Counted from the first letter of the stretch, positions 10,006-19,639 are shown. The stretch is DNA of 64,000 nt from Rhizobium rosettiformans W3 (GCF_004912135.1 NZ_STGU01000004.1:248001-312000); one strand, 5' to 3'. The notes: a model not told the origin generated them from the letters alone. Made by a program: numbers and translations.

Positions 10006-10952
10006 GCGCTGGCCGCATTGAGCGCGTCGATCTGCGCCTTCGTCAGTTCAAGCTTACCGGCGGCAATCAGGCTATCGAGCTGGCGCAGGCTCGTGGCGGA
10101 CGCGATCGGTGCGGTGATCCCCGGCTGAGCCGCCACCCAAGCGATGGCCACGGTGGCGGGGCTGGTCCTGGTCTCAGCAGCCACCTGGTCGAGGGCGCCG
10201 AGAATGTGGAAGCCACGCGTGTTGAGATAGGGCTCCATATCCTCGCCGCGCGCCTTGCCCTCGGTATCGGCCGCGCTGCGATACTTGCCGGTGAGGAAGC
10301 CGGAGGCCAGCGCGTAGTAGGTGATCACGCCAATCTCTTCGCGCTGGCAGAGGTTCGCCAGATCCCCCTCGAATTTGGAGCGGGTGTAGAGATTGTATTC
10401 CGGCTGGATGACGTCGTAGCGCCCGACGCCGGCCTTGGCTGCCGCGTCGAAGGTCGTCTGAAGTTGCTCAGCATCGAGGTTGGAGCAGCCGATCGCGCGC
10501 ACCTTGCCCTCGTCCTTGAGCTTGGCAAAGGCGGCAAGGCTCTCCTCATCATCCGTTTCCGCATCCGGCCAATGGGCGAGATAGAGGTCGATATAGTCGG
10601 TCTGCAGACGCCGCAGCGAATCCTCCACCGCTTCCGCAATGCGGCGGGCGCTGAGGCCGCGCTTCTTGCCGCCGAGATCGGCACCCACCTTAGTAACGAT
10701 AACGGCATCCTCACGTTTCACGCCACCGCGCTTCAGCCAGTTGCCGATGATCGTCTCGCTCTCGCCTCCGACATTGCCGTCAGCCCAGAGCGAATACATG
10801 TCGGCCGTATCGATCGTGTTGAAGCCGGCGTCGAAGAAGCGGTCGAGAACCTCTAATGAGGTCTTCTCGTCGGCGGTCCAGCCGAAGACATTGCCGCCGA
10901 GCACGACGGGGGCGATCGAAAGGCCGGTGCGGCCGAGAGCACGTTTCTGCAT
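10002..10952 (-). CDS. Aldo/keto reductase
   Basis: This 316-residue reductase starts MQKRALGRTGLSIAPVVLGG, a classic aldo/keto reductase N-terminus. The catalytic motifs are FNTIDTADMYSLWADG, VIVTKVGA and DLYLAHWPDAET, and the NADP-binding end is IASATSLRQLDSLIAAGKLE. It is a different AKR subfamily from the 7540-8535 protein. It is first in a two-gene leftward unit with the GNAT acetyltransferase, coupled by an ATGA overlap. The substrate is unknown. Confidence 0.93.
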   Translation of the reverse strand: MQKRALGRTGLSIAPVVLGGNVFGWTADEKTSLEVLDRFFDAGFNTIDTADMYSLWADGNVGGESETIIGNWLKRGGVKREDAVIVTKVGADLGGKKRGLSARRIAEAVEDSLRRLQTDYIDLYLAHWPDAETDDEESLAAFAKLKDEGKVRAIGCSNLDAEQLQTTFDAAAKAGVGRYDVIQPEYNLYTRSKFEGDLANLCQREEIGVITYYALASGFLTGKYRSAADTEGKARGEDMEPYLNTRGFHILGALDQVAAETRTSPATVAIAWVAAQPGITAPIASATSLRQLDSLIAAGKLELTKAQIDALNAASA

Positions 10953-11121
10953 GGGAAGCCTCGGATAGATGGGGAAAGGAAGGATTGGAGCGACGCTATC
11001 AAGCGTAAGTCGACGGCACCATTGAAAAGCATTGATGGGTTCTGAAGCGGGTTTGTCCTATCGCCCGCTCATGGCCTCGATATGGGTCTCGCATTGCGGC
11101 TTTCCAGTGTCGCACGGGCTT

Positions 11122-12090
11122 TCAGTCTCCAGTCTTGCGAAACGCGCTGGGTGACAGGCCGTGATGCTGGGCAAAGACGCGCCGCATATGCCGGGACGAG
11201 GCAAAGCCGGAACGCAGTGCGAGGCTTTCCATGTCGAGCCGCGATTGCTTGAGAAGTTCCTGGGCGAGCGTCACCCGCATCAGGTTGACGTAATCGACGA
11301 CCGACTGCCCGACATGCTCGCGGAAGAGGCGCGAGAGATGCCGCTCGCTCAAATGCGCGATGCCGGCGAGGCCCGGCAGAGACCAGTCTCGCGCCGGATC
11401 GGCCATGATCGCATCCTGCGCCCGGTGGATGGCCGGATGGATATGGTTGCGCCCCGAAAGCCAGGGCGACAGCTGCGGGTCCTGGCCGCTGCGACGCAGG
11501 TAGATGACCATCTTGCGGGCAGCGGCGAGAGCGGCCTGCGGCGAGGCGAAGCGGCTGACGAGATGCAGCATGAGGTCGATGCCGGTGGAGATGCCAGCGC
11601 TCGAAAAGCGGTTGCCGTCCTCGACATAGAGGCGGTTTTCGAGAACGCTTGCCGTGGGTGCTAGTGATCTCAGTTCGTCCAGGCACTCGGCATGCGTGGT
11701 GCACTGATAGCCCTCCATCAGCCCGGCGGCAGCCGCCAGCAGCGCGCCGGAGCAGATGGTCACGAGACGCGTGTCGGGTCTGACCGTGCGGGCAAGCCAG
11801 CGCTTGAGTTCCTTCAGTTCAGCGTCGCGCGCAATCTCGTCGATGCCGACGGTGAGACTGCCGGAGATAACGAGGATCGCCTGCTCCGGCAGGGTCTCGG
11901 GCAGCGGATCGAGCCCGTCGAGCACGAGCCGGATCGACGTCTGCTGCCGCGGCTTGGCGGAGATGTAGCGATAGTCGAAGCGAACCCGGTCCTGCTCGCC
12001 GTTTGCATAGCGCAACACTTCCAGCGGACCGGCGATGTCGATCAGCAGCGTGTCGGGCGGAACGAGGATGAAGACCGGGATCACGTCCAT
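11122..12090 (-). CDS. GlxA-type AraC regulator with DJ-1/PfpI domain
   Basis: This 322-residue regulator pairs an N-terminal DJ-1/PfpI-like domain (about residues 5-190, with the elbow VTICSGALLAAAAGLMEGYQ) with a C-terminal AraC helix-turn-helix (about 225-320: LAGIAHLSERHLSRLFREHV, ESLALRSGFASSRHMRRVFA). The frame is open far upstream, but the conserved protein starts at the ATG at 12090 (MDVIPVFILVPPDTLL). It lies 11 bases downstream of an isochorismatase-like hydrolase in the same direction and is probably cotranscribed. GlxA-type regulators commonly control small amide or amine catabolism, which fits a hydrolase neighbour. Confidence 0.92.
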   Translation of the reverse strand: MDVIPVFILVPPDTLLIDIAGPLEVLRYANGEQDRVRFDYRYISAKPRQQTSIRLVLDGLDPLPETLPEQAILVISGSLTVGIDEIARDAELKELKRWLARTVRPDTRLVTICSGALLAAAAGLMEGYQCTTHAECLDELRSLAPTASVLENRLYVEDGNRFSSAGISTGIDLMLHLVSRFASPQAALAAARKMVIYLRRSGQDPQLSPWLSGRNHIHPAIHRAQDAIMADPARDWSLPGLAGIAHLSERHLSRLFREHVGQSVVDYVNLMRVTLAQELLKQSRLDMESLALRSGFASSRHMRRVFAQHHGLSPSAFRKTGD

Positions 12091-12101
12091 GATGATTGCC
12101 C

Positions 12102-12662
12102 TTAGGCGGCGGCAGAAAGCGGCGCGAGCGCCTGTTCTACCGTCACGATCCGGGCAAAGCGGCCGGCAAGCACGAGTTCGGTCCTGACGCGGATATCCTC
12201 GGCCGAGAAGACTTTGCCCGAGGCATGCGTCATCGCGAAGGTCAGCGTTGCCTCGGTGACGAAATCGACCTCGAAGCCAAGATCGGAGGCGTGGCGGGTC
12301 GTGGTCTCGCAGCACTGTTCCGTGCGGATGCCGGAGACGATGACGCGGCGGATACCGTTTGCGCGCAGCCAGGCCTCGAGGCCGGTATCGACGAGAGCCG
12401 AATGCACACCCTTGTGGAAGGTGATGGTCGGCTCGATCGTAATCTCCCAGAGCGTGCGGACAAGGCCGCTTTCCAGCCGGAAGGCTTCGTCCGTGTCGAC
12501 ATGGAAGATCTGCACGATCGGCATGCCGGCGGTCTTGGCCCCATCGATCAGCGCCTGCTGGCGGGCGATGTAGGCCGGCAGTTCCGACGCGTCCCAGTAA
12601 GGCGCCTGGCGGAAACTCTCCTGAACGTCGACCACGATGAGGGTAGTGTCTTGAGCGGACAT
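12102..12662 (-). CDS. Isochorismatase-family cysteine hydrolase
   Basis: This 186-residue cytoplasmic hydrolase has the family's Asp-Lys-Cys catalytic triad visible as D12 (LIVVDVQESF), K84 (FHKGVHSAL) and C117 (RTEQCCETTTRHA). Relatives hydrolyse nicotinamide, N-carbamoyl compounds or isochorismate; the substrate here cannot be fixed. An AGGAGA site precedes the ATG. It is first in a leftward unit with the GlxA-like regulator and diverges from the Gfo/Idh/MocA gene at 12855. Confidence 0.9.
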   Translation of the reverse strand: MSAQDTTLIVVDVQESFRQAPYWDASELPAYIARQQALIDGAKTAGMPIVQIFHVDTDEAFRLESGLVRTLWEITIEPTITFHKGVHSALVDTGLEAWLRANGIRRVIVSGIRTEQCCETTTRHASDLGFEVDFVTEATLTFAMTHASGKVFSAEDIRVRTELVLAGRFARIVTVEQALAPLSAAA

Positions 12663-12781
12663 GTTCGTCTCCTGTCTTTGCGATGAAGACTAGCATAGAT
12701 CCTTGGTTTATAGTCACCATGCGCCTGCCGGACGAAGAGCGGACATTTTCGGCCAAGCATCTCTTTCTCGCGGCAAGCTGA

Positions 12782-12838
12782 TTGTCTGACAACCGGTTGC
12801 GCCCTGCCGGAGCTTCGCCTAATGTCCGCCCCGACATT
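12782..12838. promoter_or_regulatory. Cluster of short palindromes in a divergent promoter region
   Basis: Between the isochorismatase-like gene and the Gfo/Idh/MocA gene lie TTGTCTGACAA (12782-12792), CAACCGGTTG (12790-12799) and AATGTC-N6-GACATT (12821-12838). The last one ends just before the ribosome site of the rightward gene, where a repressor would block transcription. No matching known consensus is recognised. Confidence 0.3.
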
Positions 12839-12854
12839 TTGAGGAGGACAAAAG

Positions 12855-13841
12855 ATGCTGCGTTTCGGAATTCTGTCGACGGCCAAGATCGGTCGCGAGC
12901 TTGTGGTGCCGGCGATCCAGGATGCCGAAAACGCTGTTGTGACGGCAGTCGCCAGCCGTGATCTCGCCAAGGCCCGCGAGATGGCCGACCGTTTCTCGGT
13001 TCCCCATGCCTTTGGCTCCTACGAGGAAATGCTCGCCTCCGACGTCATCGATGCCGTCTACATCCCGCTGCCGACCTCGCAGCATGTCGAGTGGTCGATC
13101 AAGGCGGCCGATGCCGGCAAACATGTACTCTGCGAAAAGCCAATTGCACTGAAGGCGGAAGAGATCGACGGGATCATTGCGGCCCGCGAACGCAACAAGG
13201 TGCTGATCACGGAAGCCTATATGGTGACCTATGCACCGGTCTGGCTGAAGGTCCGCGAACTGCTGGCCGAAGGCGCCATCGGCACTCTGAAGATGGTGCA
13301 GGGCTCCTTTACCTATTTCAACCGCGACCCCGGCAACATGCGCAACATCCCCGAACTCGGCGGCGGCGCGCTGCCGGATATCGGCGTTTACCCGACGATC
13401 ACCACCCGTTTTGTCACCGGCAAGGAGCCAGTCCGGGTGCAGTCGACCATCGAGCGCGATCCGGAATTCGGCACCGACATCTATTCGAGCGTGAAGGCCG
13501 ATTTCGGTGACTTCGAGCTGAATTTCTATGTCTCGACCCAGATGGCGAACCGCCAGCTGATGGTCTTCCACGGCACGGACGGCTTCATCGAGGTCAAGTC
13601 ACCCTTCAATGCCGACCGCTGGGGCGCCGAGGAAGTCGAACTCACCAATCGCGGCCACAACGTCTCCCAGATCTTCCGCTTCCCCGACAGCCGCCAGTAC
13701 AAGCTGGAGGCAGAAGCCTTCGCGCGGGCCGTGGCCGGCACGAAGGGCGAGGTCGTGACCCTGGAGAATTCCAAGGCGAACCAGAAGCTGATCGACGCGA
13801 TCTACCGCGCGGCAGAGAAGGACGGCTGGGAGGCGGTGTAA
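12855..13841 (+). CDS. Gfo/Idh/MocA-family oxidoreductase
   Basis: This 328-residue NAD(P)-dependent dehydrogenase has an N-terminal Rossmann fold ([20 protein letters not shown]), the family's catalytic Lys region [10 protein letters not shown] (about residues 94-103), and a C-terminal alpha/beta domain with [12 protein letters not shown]. Relatives oxidise or reduce sugars, inositols or dihydrodiols. The start has a GAGGAGG site. No sugar transporter is adjacent, so the substrate remains open. Confidence 0.93.
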   Translation: MLRFGILSTAKIGRELVVPAIQDAENAVVTAVASRDLAKAREMADRFSVPHAFGSYEEMLASDVIDAVYIPLPTSQHVEWSIKAADAGKHVLCEKPIALKAEEIDGIIAARERNKVLITEAYMVTYAPVWLKVRELLAEGAIGTLKMVQGSFTYFNRDPGNMRNIPELGGGALPDIGVYPTITTRFVTGKEPVRVQSTIERDPEFGTDIYSSVKADFGDFELNFYVSTQMANRQLMVFHGTDGFIEVKSPFNADRWGAEEVELTNRGHNVSQIFRFPDSRQYKLEAEAFARAVAGTKGEVVTLENSKANQKLIDAIYRAAEKDGWEAV

Positions 13842-13856
13842 TCCGCCTCTTGCCGC

Positions 13857-14231
13857 CTAGCGGCGAAAGACGTAGCGCGAATAGCCGAAGAAGCTGAACA
13901 GCATCGCCGCGATGGACGCAAAGACCAGCGCGGCGTAGGGGCTGAGCAGCGGCGCGCCGATCAGAAGCAGGGCATAGACCCCGTAATTGATCAGCGACGT
14001 GACGGCGCCGATGAAGCCGTAGCGAAAGCCTTCGCTGACAACAGAGCGCTTCGAGGCGCCGAAAGTGAAGTGGCGGTTGAGCAGCCATGTCATCGTCATG
14101 GCAAACGCGATCGCGACGATACGGGCGGCAAGCGGCCCGATCGGCGTGAAGGTGAGGAACAGCCAGAGCACGCCGGCATCGACGAGAAAGCCGGTGGCGC
14201 CGACGACGACGAAGCGCAGGAACTTCTTCAT
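13857..14231 (-). CDS. GtrA-family membrane protein
   Basis: This 124-residue protein has four hydrophobic helices, matching the GtrA family, whose members are thought to help move polyprenol-phosphate-linked sugars across the membrane. It begins MKKFLRFVVVGATGFLVDAG, a typical GtrA first helix. It overlaps the upstream GT2 glycosyltransferase by four bases (ATGA), so the two are coupled. Together they would make and flip a polyprenol-phosphate sugar for a GT-C-type transferase such as the protein encoded divergently at 15435. Confidence 0.93.
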   Translation of the reverse strand: MKKFLRFVVVGATGFLVDAGVLWLFLTFTPIGPLAARIVAIAFAMTMTWLLNRHFTFGASKRSVVSEGFRYGFIGAVTSLINYGVYALLLIGAPLLSPYAALVFASIAAMLFSFFGYSRYVFRR

Positions 14232-15265
14232 GCAGCGCGGGACGAGCCGCCCTTGCTCGTTAGCTTGGGCGAGCGCTCACGCTTCGGTTTCTCCGGTGCA
14301 GTCTGTGCTTCGGTGGCGAGCCTGGACGTGTTGAGCGCCGGAAGCGTGAGATAGTGGATCCTCAGCTGCTCGGCGCGAGACCGCGCGACGGAATCGAGGA
14401 TGAGCGCTGCCGTGAACGACAGGAAGGACATCATGGTCAGCGCCATGGCGGCGATCCAGGTCGGCATGCGCGAGACGAGGCCGGTGGTGAAGAACTCGTA
14501 GAGGACGGGCGCCATGAAACCGATGCTTGCCCCCATCAGGCCGGCGGCGATCAGCCCGAAAAAGGCGAAGGGCCGCGTTTCCTTCATCAGCATGGCGAAC
14601 ATCCAGAGGATCTTGAAGCCATCCTTGAAGGTCGAGAGCTTGGAATGGGAGCCTTCCGGCCGGCGGCCGTAATCGAGCTCGATCTCGCAGACCGGCAGCT
14701 TCAGCCGCGAGGCATGCACCGACATTTCCGTCTCGATCTCGAAGCCGGCGGAGACGGCCGGGAAGCTCTTCACATAGCGGCGGGAGAAGGCGCGGTAGCC
14801 TGAGAGAATGTCGGTGAAGTCATTGCCGAACAGCATGCGGTAGAGCTGGTTGAACAGCCGGTTGCCGAAGGCATGGCCGTTGCGGCCGGCATCGTCATGC
14901 ACGCCGCGGCGCGTGCCGACCACCATGTCGGCGCGTTCGGTGATCAGCGTGCGGATCAGTTCCTCGGCGTCGGCGGGTCCATAGGTCCCGTCGCCATCGG
15001 CCATGATGTAGATGTCGGCGTCGATGTCGCAGAACATGCGGCGCACCACATGACCCTTGCCCTGGCGGCGTTCGCGCACGACGGTCGCGCCGGCGAGCAT
15101 GGCCTTCAGGGCCGTGCCATCCGTCGAATTGTTGTCGTAGACATAAATCTTCGCCTCCGGCAGGGCCGCGCGAAAATCGCTGACCACCTGGCCGATCGTG
15201 GCGGCTTCGTTGTAGCACGGCAGAAGAACGGCAATGTCGAGGGAGGGAATGGCCGCACGGCTCAT
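14228..15265 (-). CDS. GT2 glycosyltransferase, polyprenol-phosphate mannosyl/glucosyltransferase type
   Basis: This 345-residue protein has an N-terminal GT-A domain with IAVLLPCYNEAATIGQVV, VYDNNSTDGT and the metal site YIMADGDGTYG (about residues 70-100), followed by two C-terminal membrane helices (about 235-310). This is the DPM1/GtrB layout: the enzyme moves a sugar from a nucleotide donor to polyprenol phosphate on the cytoplasmic side. I chose the ATG at 15265 (MSRAAIPSLDIAVLLPCYNE) because upstream in-frame sequence is not conserved in type and overlaps the divergent gene. It is coupled to GtrA. Confidence 0.92.
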   Translation of the reverse strand: MSRAAIPSLDIAVLLPCYNEAATIGQVVSDFRAALPEAKIYVYDNNSTDGTALKAMLAGATVVRERRQGKGHVVRRMFCDIDADIYIMADGDGTYGPADAEELIRTLITERADMVVGTRRGVHDDAGRNGHAFGNRLFNQLYRMLFGNDFTDILSGYRAFSRRYVKSFPAVSAGFEIETEMSVHASRLKLPVCEIELDYGRRPEGSHSKLSTFKDGFKILWMFAMLMKETRPFAFFGLIAAGLMGASIGFMAPVLYEFFTTGLVSRMPTWIAAMALTMMSFLSFTAALILDSVARSRAEQLRIHYLTLPALNTSRLATEAQTAPEKPKRERSPKLTSKGGSSRAA

Positions 15266-15434
15266 GGGGACCTGCTCAAAGCGCTGGGGTTCGGGCAGCC
15301 CTTGGCCACCATTGGTTTTACTATTTCTTGAGAAGGTTAAGGCTAGGTTTCGGGCAAGATCAGTCTTTGAAATATGGTCCGTCGCTTGTTCCCGATGGGA
15401 GGCAGTTCGGATGGACAGGGAGATTTGAGCCAGC

Positions 15435-17267
15435 ATGGCCGACATGACCTTGCCGGATACGTCGAGAGCCTCGCCCGCGCGCCCGCTTCTGGTCTGGACG
15501 CTGGTCTACGGCATCGTCACCATGGCGGTGATCGCCCTGTTGAACCTGCCCATGGCGGTCGATTATGTCGGCGCGGACAATGATGACGTCATGCGCCTCG
15601 TTCAGGTGCGCGATCTCCTGGCCGGCCAGTCCTGGTTCGACCTGACGCAATATCGTCTGGGGCTCGAAGTCGGCACGCTGATGCACTGGTCGCGCCTCAT
15701 CGACCTGCCGATCGCCCTGCTGATTGGTGCCTTCGCCCACTTCGTGCCGATGGAGCAGGCCGAGGCACTCGCGCTGCTCGTCTGGCCCTTCCTGCTGATC
15801 CTGCCGCTGATGGCAGCCATCGGCGTGGCGGCCCGGCGTATGGGCGACGATGTCACCATGCATATCGCGCTGCTCCTGACATCCGTTTTCGTCATCACCG
15901 CCAATCGCTTCCTGCCCGGCTCGATCGACCACCACAATGTCCAGCTCGTTCTGGTCGCAGCGATCGCCGCCGGCCTGCTCGATCCAGCAAGAGGCACGGC
16001 GGGTCATGCGCTGGCAGGTCTCGCCGCTGCCGCAGCCATCGCGATCGGTGCGGAGACGACGCCGCTCATTGCCGCCGCTTGCGCCATCGTCGGCGTCCTC
16101 TGGGCTCTGGAAGGGGCAGCATACGCAAAGACCGCACGAACCTTCTCGCTCACCCTCCTCGTCAGCCTCTCGGCCTTCTTCTTCGCCACGGTCCCCCCGG
16201 CGCAGTATGCGACCGTGACCTGCGACAGCCTCTCGGTCGGCTTCTATGCGGTGGTCGGGATAGGTGCAGCCGCGCTTTTCATCGCCACCCAACTGCCTGG
16301 CATGCAGGATATCCGTCTGCGCATCGCAGCCATCGGCGTCACGGGCCTGCTCGTGGGCCTCGGCGCTCTCACGATCGCCCCGCAATGCCTGCAGAACCCC
16401 CTCAACGAGCTGGATCCCCTGCTGCATTCGCTGTGGCTGTCGGGCGTGATTGAAGCGCAATCCTTCCTCGACCAGTTCGACAAGGAGCCCTCGGCCTTTG
16501 GCGGCTTTTATGCCGTTGGCTTCTTCGCCATCTGTGTCTGCGGCTTCCGGATCCTGAACGGCGATCGCATCCGGTCGCACGCCATCATCCTCGCCCTGAT
16601 CGCGGTCTGCTGGTTGATTGCGCTTGTCCAGGTGCGCGGCGCCATCTTTGCAAACCTGCTCGCGATCCCGCCACTCGCGCTCCTCATCGGCGAACTGCGC
16701 CGCAAGACCCGGGAGGAACCCGACCAGTTGGGCACGGGCCTGCTCTTCGCGCTGGCCGCCTTCTTGTCGGTGCCGGGAGCCTGGGCCCTGTTCGGCGTTC
16801 TTTTTGTCGAGGGCACGGCCGGCGTGACCAACCGCATGAAAGGGCTGGCACCGGCGACCGCGGCTCAGGCGGCAGAAAGACCGGCCTGCGATGCACCGGC
16901 GGGCTTTGCAGCGCTCAACCAGCTGCCGACAGGTGTCGTCGTTGCGGCCTCCGACATGGGGCCGGAGATCCTGCGCTTCACCCGCCACCGTGTCCTCTCC
17001 GGTCCCTATCACCGCAACCAGGGTGGCATGCTCACCGAACTGCATGTGGGTCTCGCCGAGCCCGAAGAAGCCGCCGCCTTCCTGCGGGGTGCTGGCGCGA
17101 CGATCCTGGTCTTCTGCCCAGACTTCCCGCAGACGGAAAAGATCGCTGAGACCAAGGCCGATGGTCTCTATGCCGGCATGAGGAAGGGCGAGGTGCCCGG
17201 CTATCTCAAGCCCGTGCCCGTGGACGGCCCTTCGGGCATGCAGATCTACCGCGTCGAACTGCCCTGA
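15435..17267 (+). CDS. STT3/AglB-like GT-C membrane glycosyltransferase (putative)
   Basis: This 610-residue protein has about eleven to thirteen membrane helices and a soluble C-terminal portion (about 485-610), the general plan of GT-C transferases. The first periplasmic loop holds D48-N-D50-D and, further on, LMHWSRLID (residues 82-90); a second acidic site is GSIDHHNVQ (162-170). These resemble the acidic motif 1, the HW-x-L-x-D segment and the DHH of motif 2 in archaeal AglB and other STT3 proteins. No WWDYG motif is present; the equivalent place reads AASDMGPEIL. It is transcribed away from the GtrA/GT2 pair, which could supply its lipid-linked donor. Glycosyl transfer is inferred from motifs and context. 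Confidence 0.7.
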   Translation: MADMTLPDTSRASPARPLLVWTLVYGIVTMAVIALLNLPMAVDYVGADNDDVMRLVQVRDLLAGQSWFDLTQYRLGLEVGTLMHWSRLIDLPIALLIGAFAHFVPMEQAEALALLVWPFLLILPLMAAIGVAARRMGDDVTMHIALLLTSVFVITANRFLPGSIDHHNVQLVLVAAIAAGLLDPARGTAGHALAGLAAAAAIAIGAETTPLIAAACAIVGVLWALEGAAYAKTARTFSLTLLVSLSAFFFATVPPAQYATVTCDSLSVGFYAVVGIGAAALFIATQLPGMQDIRLRIAAIGVTGLLVGLGALTIAPQCLQNPLNELDPLLHSLWLSGVIEAQSFLDQFDKEPSAFGGFYAVGFFAICVCGFRILNGDRIRSHAIILALIAVCWLIALVQVRGAIFANLLAIPPLALLIGELRRKTREEPDQLGTGLLFALAAFLSVPGAWALFGVLFVEGTAGVTNRMKGLAPATAAQAAERPACDAPAGFAALNQLPTGVVVAASDMGPEILRFTRHRVLSGPYHRNQGGMLTELHVGLAEPEEAAAFLRGAGATILVFCPDFPQTEKIAETKADGLYAGMRKGEVPGYLKPVPVDGPSGMQIYRVELP

Positions 17268-17332
17268 GGGAAAGCAAGGGATCGCCTGCGCTGCGGGCTG
17301 ATCTTGCCGGCGTTTTCCGCTAGGGAAGGGGC

Positions 17333-18943
17333 ATGAGCAATTTCTTCGACAACGATTCGCCGACGAACCTCACCGAGTTCTCCGTTTCGGAACTCTCGGG
17401 CTCGATCAAGCGCACCATCGAGACCTCTTTCGATCACGTGCGGGTGCGCGGCGAAATCTCCGGCTATCGCGGGCCCCATTCCTCGGGCCATGCCTATTTC
17501 AGCCTGAAGGACGACAAGGCGCGCATCGATGCCGTGATCTGGAAGGGCTCCTTTTCCCGGCTCAAATACCGCCCGGAAGAGGGCATGGAGGTGATCGCCA
17601 CCGGCAAGGTCACGACCTTCCCCGGCTCGTCGAAATACCAGATCGTCATCGAGCAGATGGAGCCGGCGGGCGCCGGCGCGCTGATGGCCCTGATCGAGGA
17701 GCGTAAGCGCCGCTTTACGGCGGAGGGTCTGTTCGATCCCGCCCGCAAGCAGCTCTTGCCCTTCCTGCCCAAGGTGATCGGCGTCGTCACCTCGCCGACA
17801 GGTGCGGTCATCCGCGATATCCTGCACCGCATTTCCGACCGGTTTCCCGTCCATGTGCTGGTCTGGCCAGTCAAGGTGCAGGGCGAAGGTTCTGGCGACG
17901 AGGTGGCCAATGCCATTCATGGCTTCAATGCGCTGGAGCGTGGCGGCCCCATCCCGCGGCCAGACGTGTTGATCGTCGCGCGCGGCGGTGGCAGCCTCGA
18001 GGACCTCTGGAGCTTCAACGACGAGGCGGTAGTGCGTGCGGCAGCTGCCAGCGCGATTCCCCTCATCTCCGCCGTCGGCCATGAAACTGACTGGACCCTG
18101 ATCGACTACGCCGCCGATGTGCGCGCCCCGACGCCGACGGGCGCGGCGGAAATGGCCGTTCCCGTGAAGGCCGACCTCGAGGCGCAGGTGGCGACGCTGT
18201 CCGCTCGTCTCTCTGGCGCAATGGTCAGGCAGATGGACAATCGTCGCCAGAACCTGCGCAGCCTCGTGCGGGCACTGCCTTCGCTCGACCAGTTGCTCGC
18301 CTTGCCCCGCCGTCGCTTCGACGAAGCGGCTGCCGGTCTCGGTCGCAGTCTCGAGCTCAACACCATGAACAAGCGCCGCAGCTTCGAGCGCGTGGCCGCC
18401 AAGCTCTCGCCCGAAATGCTGGCGCGCCGCCTGGTAGAGCGTAAGCAGAAGCTGTCGGAAAGTGGTGTCCGCGCCGAACGCGTCATCGAGCGGCTGATCG
18501 AGCGCAACAAGGCGCGGCTCGGGCGTTTCGATGCGACGCTGACGGCGGTCCCGGCGCGGCTGACGGCGATGACGGAACGCTCGAAGGACAGGCTGGAAAG
18601 CCTGGGTCGCCGGGCCGACAGTGCCGTGATGAACGATCTGCGCCGCGCCCGCCAGGCGCTGGTGGCGCAGGACCGCGTGCTCCAATCGCTCTCTTACAAG
18701 AACGTGCTGGCGCGCGGTTATGCCGTGATCCGCGACGAGGATGACCGGCCTGTCTCGCGGGCCGACGGCCTCACGCATGGCCAGACGATTGCGATCGAGT
18801 TTGCCGATGGCCGCGTTAGGGCCGTCGCCGGCGAAGGTGTATCCCCGCCGGAACCGTCAGCGCCACAGCCGGCGCGGATCGCGCCTGCGCCGAAGCCTCC
18901 ACGCAAGAGCGAGCCACCGGCCGGGCAGGGGAGCCTCTTCTGA
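17333..18943 (+). CDS. xseA: Exodeoxyribonuclease VII large subunit
   Basis: XseA is the catalytic large subunit of exonuclease VII, which degrades single-stranded DNA to oligonucleotides. The 536-residue protein has an N-terminal OB fold ([20 protein letters not shown], about residues 30-110), the conserved catalytic domain ([50 protein letters not shown]), a long coiled-coil region and a proline-rich tail. It is slightly longer than the E. coli enzyme because of the C-terminal extension. Its stop overlaps the next start by one base (TGATG). The small subunit gene xseB is not in this window. Confidence 0.97.
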   Translation: MSNFFDNDSPTNLTEFSVSELSGSIKRTIETSFDHVRVRGEISGYRGPHSSGHAYFSLKDDKARIDAVIWKGSFSRLKYRPEEGMEVIATGKVTTFPGSSKYQIVIEQMEPAGAGALMALIEERKRRFTAEGLFDPARKQLLPFLPKVIGVVTSPTGAVIRDILHRISDRFPVHVLVWPVKVQGEGSGDEVANAIHGFNALERGGPIPRPDVLIVARGGGSLEDLWSFNDEAVVRAAAASAIPLISAVGHETDWTLIDYAADVRAPTPTGAAEMAVPVKADLEAQVATLSARLSGAMVRQMDNRRQNLRSLVRALPSLDQLLALPRRRFDEAAAGLGRSLELNTMNKRRSFERVAAKLSPEMLARRLVERKQKLSESGVRAERVIERLIERNKARLGRFDATLTAVPARLTAMTERSKDRLESLGRRADSAVMNDLRRARQALVAQDRVLQSLSYKNVLARGYAVIRDEDDRPVSRADGLTHGQTIAIEFADGRVRAVAGEGVSPPEPSAPQPARIAPAPKPPRKSEPPAGQGSLF

Positions 18944-19542
18944 TGGCACGCCGCTTCCTGGTCGTGCTCGCCCATCCGCTTCCGGAGAGCTTCGCGGCCT
19001 CTGCGGCTAGAACGGTGGTCGAGACGCTGGAAGGACGAGGCCACACGGTCGATCTGCTCGATCTCTACGTCGAGGATTTTGATCCGCGTCTTACGGCCGC
19101 CGAGCGCGCCGCTTATATGGAGCCCGGTTATGAGCCGCCGGAAGACGTCTCGGGCATCGTCACACGGCTCAAGGCGGCCGATGGCCTGGTGCTCGTCTTT
19201 CCGCAATGGTGGTTCAATCTGCCGGCGATCATGAAGGGGTTCATCGACCGCATCTTCGTGCCCGGCGTCGCCTTCGAGCACGACAAGGCCGGCGGGCGCA
19301 TCGTGCCGCTGATGACCCACATCGAGAGCTTCTGGGTCGTGACCTCGACCGGTTCGCCCTGGTGGGTCGTGCATCTCTACATGGCCAACCCGGTCAAGCG
19401 GATCCTGAAGCGCGGCGTGGCTGCCTTCTGTGCCAAAGGCGTGGACTTTCGCATGTTCGCGCTGCACGACATGGACCGGGCGACGGAGGAGAAGCGCAAG
19501 GGATTTCTCGACAGGGTCAGGTCCGCTTTCGCCAGCCTTTGA
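18943..19542 (+). CDS. NAD(P)H dehydrogenase (quinone)-family flavodoxin-fold protein
   Basis: This 199-residue protein belongs to the NQO1/MdaB-like group with a flavodoxin fold that binds FMN or FAD. It begins ARRFLVVLAHPLPESFAASA, the family's first strand, and contains LVLVFPQWWFNLPAIMKGFI, the quinone-reductase signature at about residues 84-103. It starts one base inside the xseA stop (TGATG), so it is translationally coupled. The role is presumed two-electron reduction of quinones or related compounds. Confidence 0.92.
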   Translation: MARRFLVVLAHPLPESFAASAARTVVETLEGRGHTVDLLDLYVEDFDPRLTAAERAAYMEPGYEPPEDVSGIVTRLKAADGLVLVFPQWWFNLPAIMKGFIDRIFVPGVAFEHDKAGGRIVPLMTHIESFWVVTSTGSPWWVVHLYMANPVKRILKRGVAAFCAKGVDFRMFALHDMDRATEEKRKGFLDRVRSAFASL

Positions 19543-19610
19543 CCGGGCGCGGTTGCATCTTCGAAAATTACACTTTTGATTGAAGATGAAGCGTGGTCAA
19601 AAACCGATGG

Positions 19611-19639
19611 TTGACTTTCATTAGGAAGACCTCTATCTA
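19611..19639 (+). promoter_or_regulatory. Sigma70-type promoter of the cold-shock gene
   Basis: TTGACT (19611-19616) and TATCTA (19634-19639) are spaced by exactly 17 bases. Transcription would start near 19646 and give a leader of about 130 bases before the csp ATG at 19778. The leader contains a GC-rich hairpin (GCGCGGG at 19677-19683 with CCCGCGC at 19688-19694). Long structured leaders are typical of cold-shock genes. Confidence 0.65.

Noticed and set aside
15360..17045. 561-codon minus-strand frame
   Set aside because: Antisense to the STT3-like gene, with Gln/Asp/Gly/Arg-rich composition typical of chance frames in GC-rich DNA.
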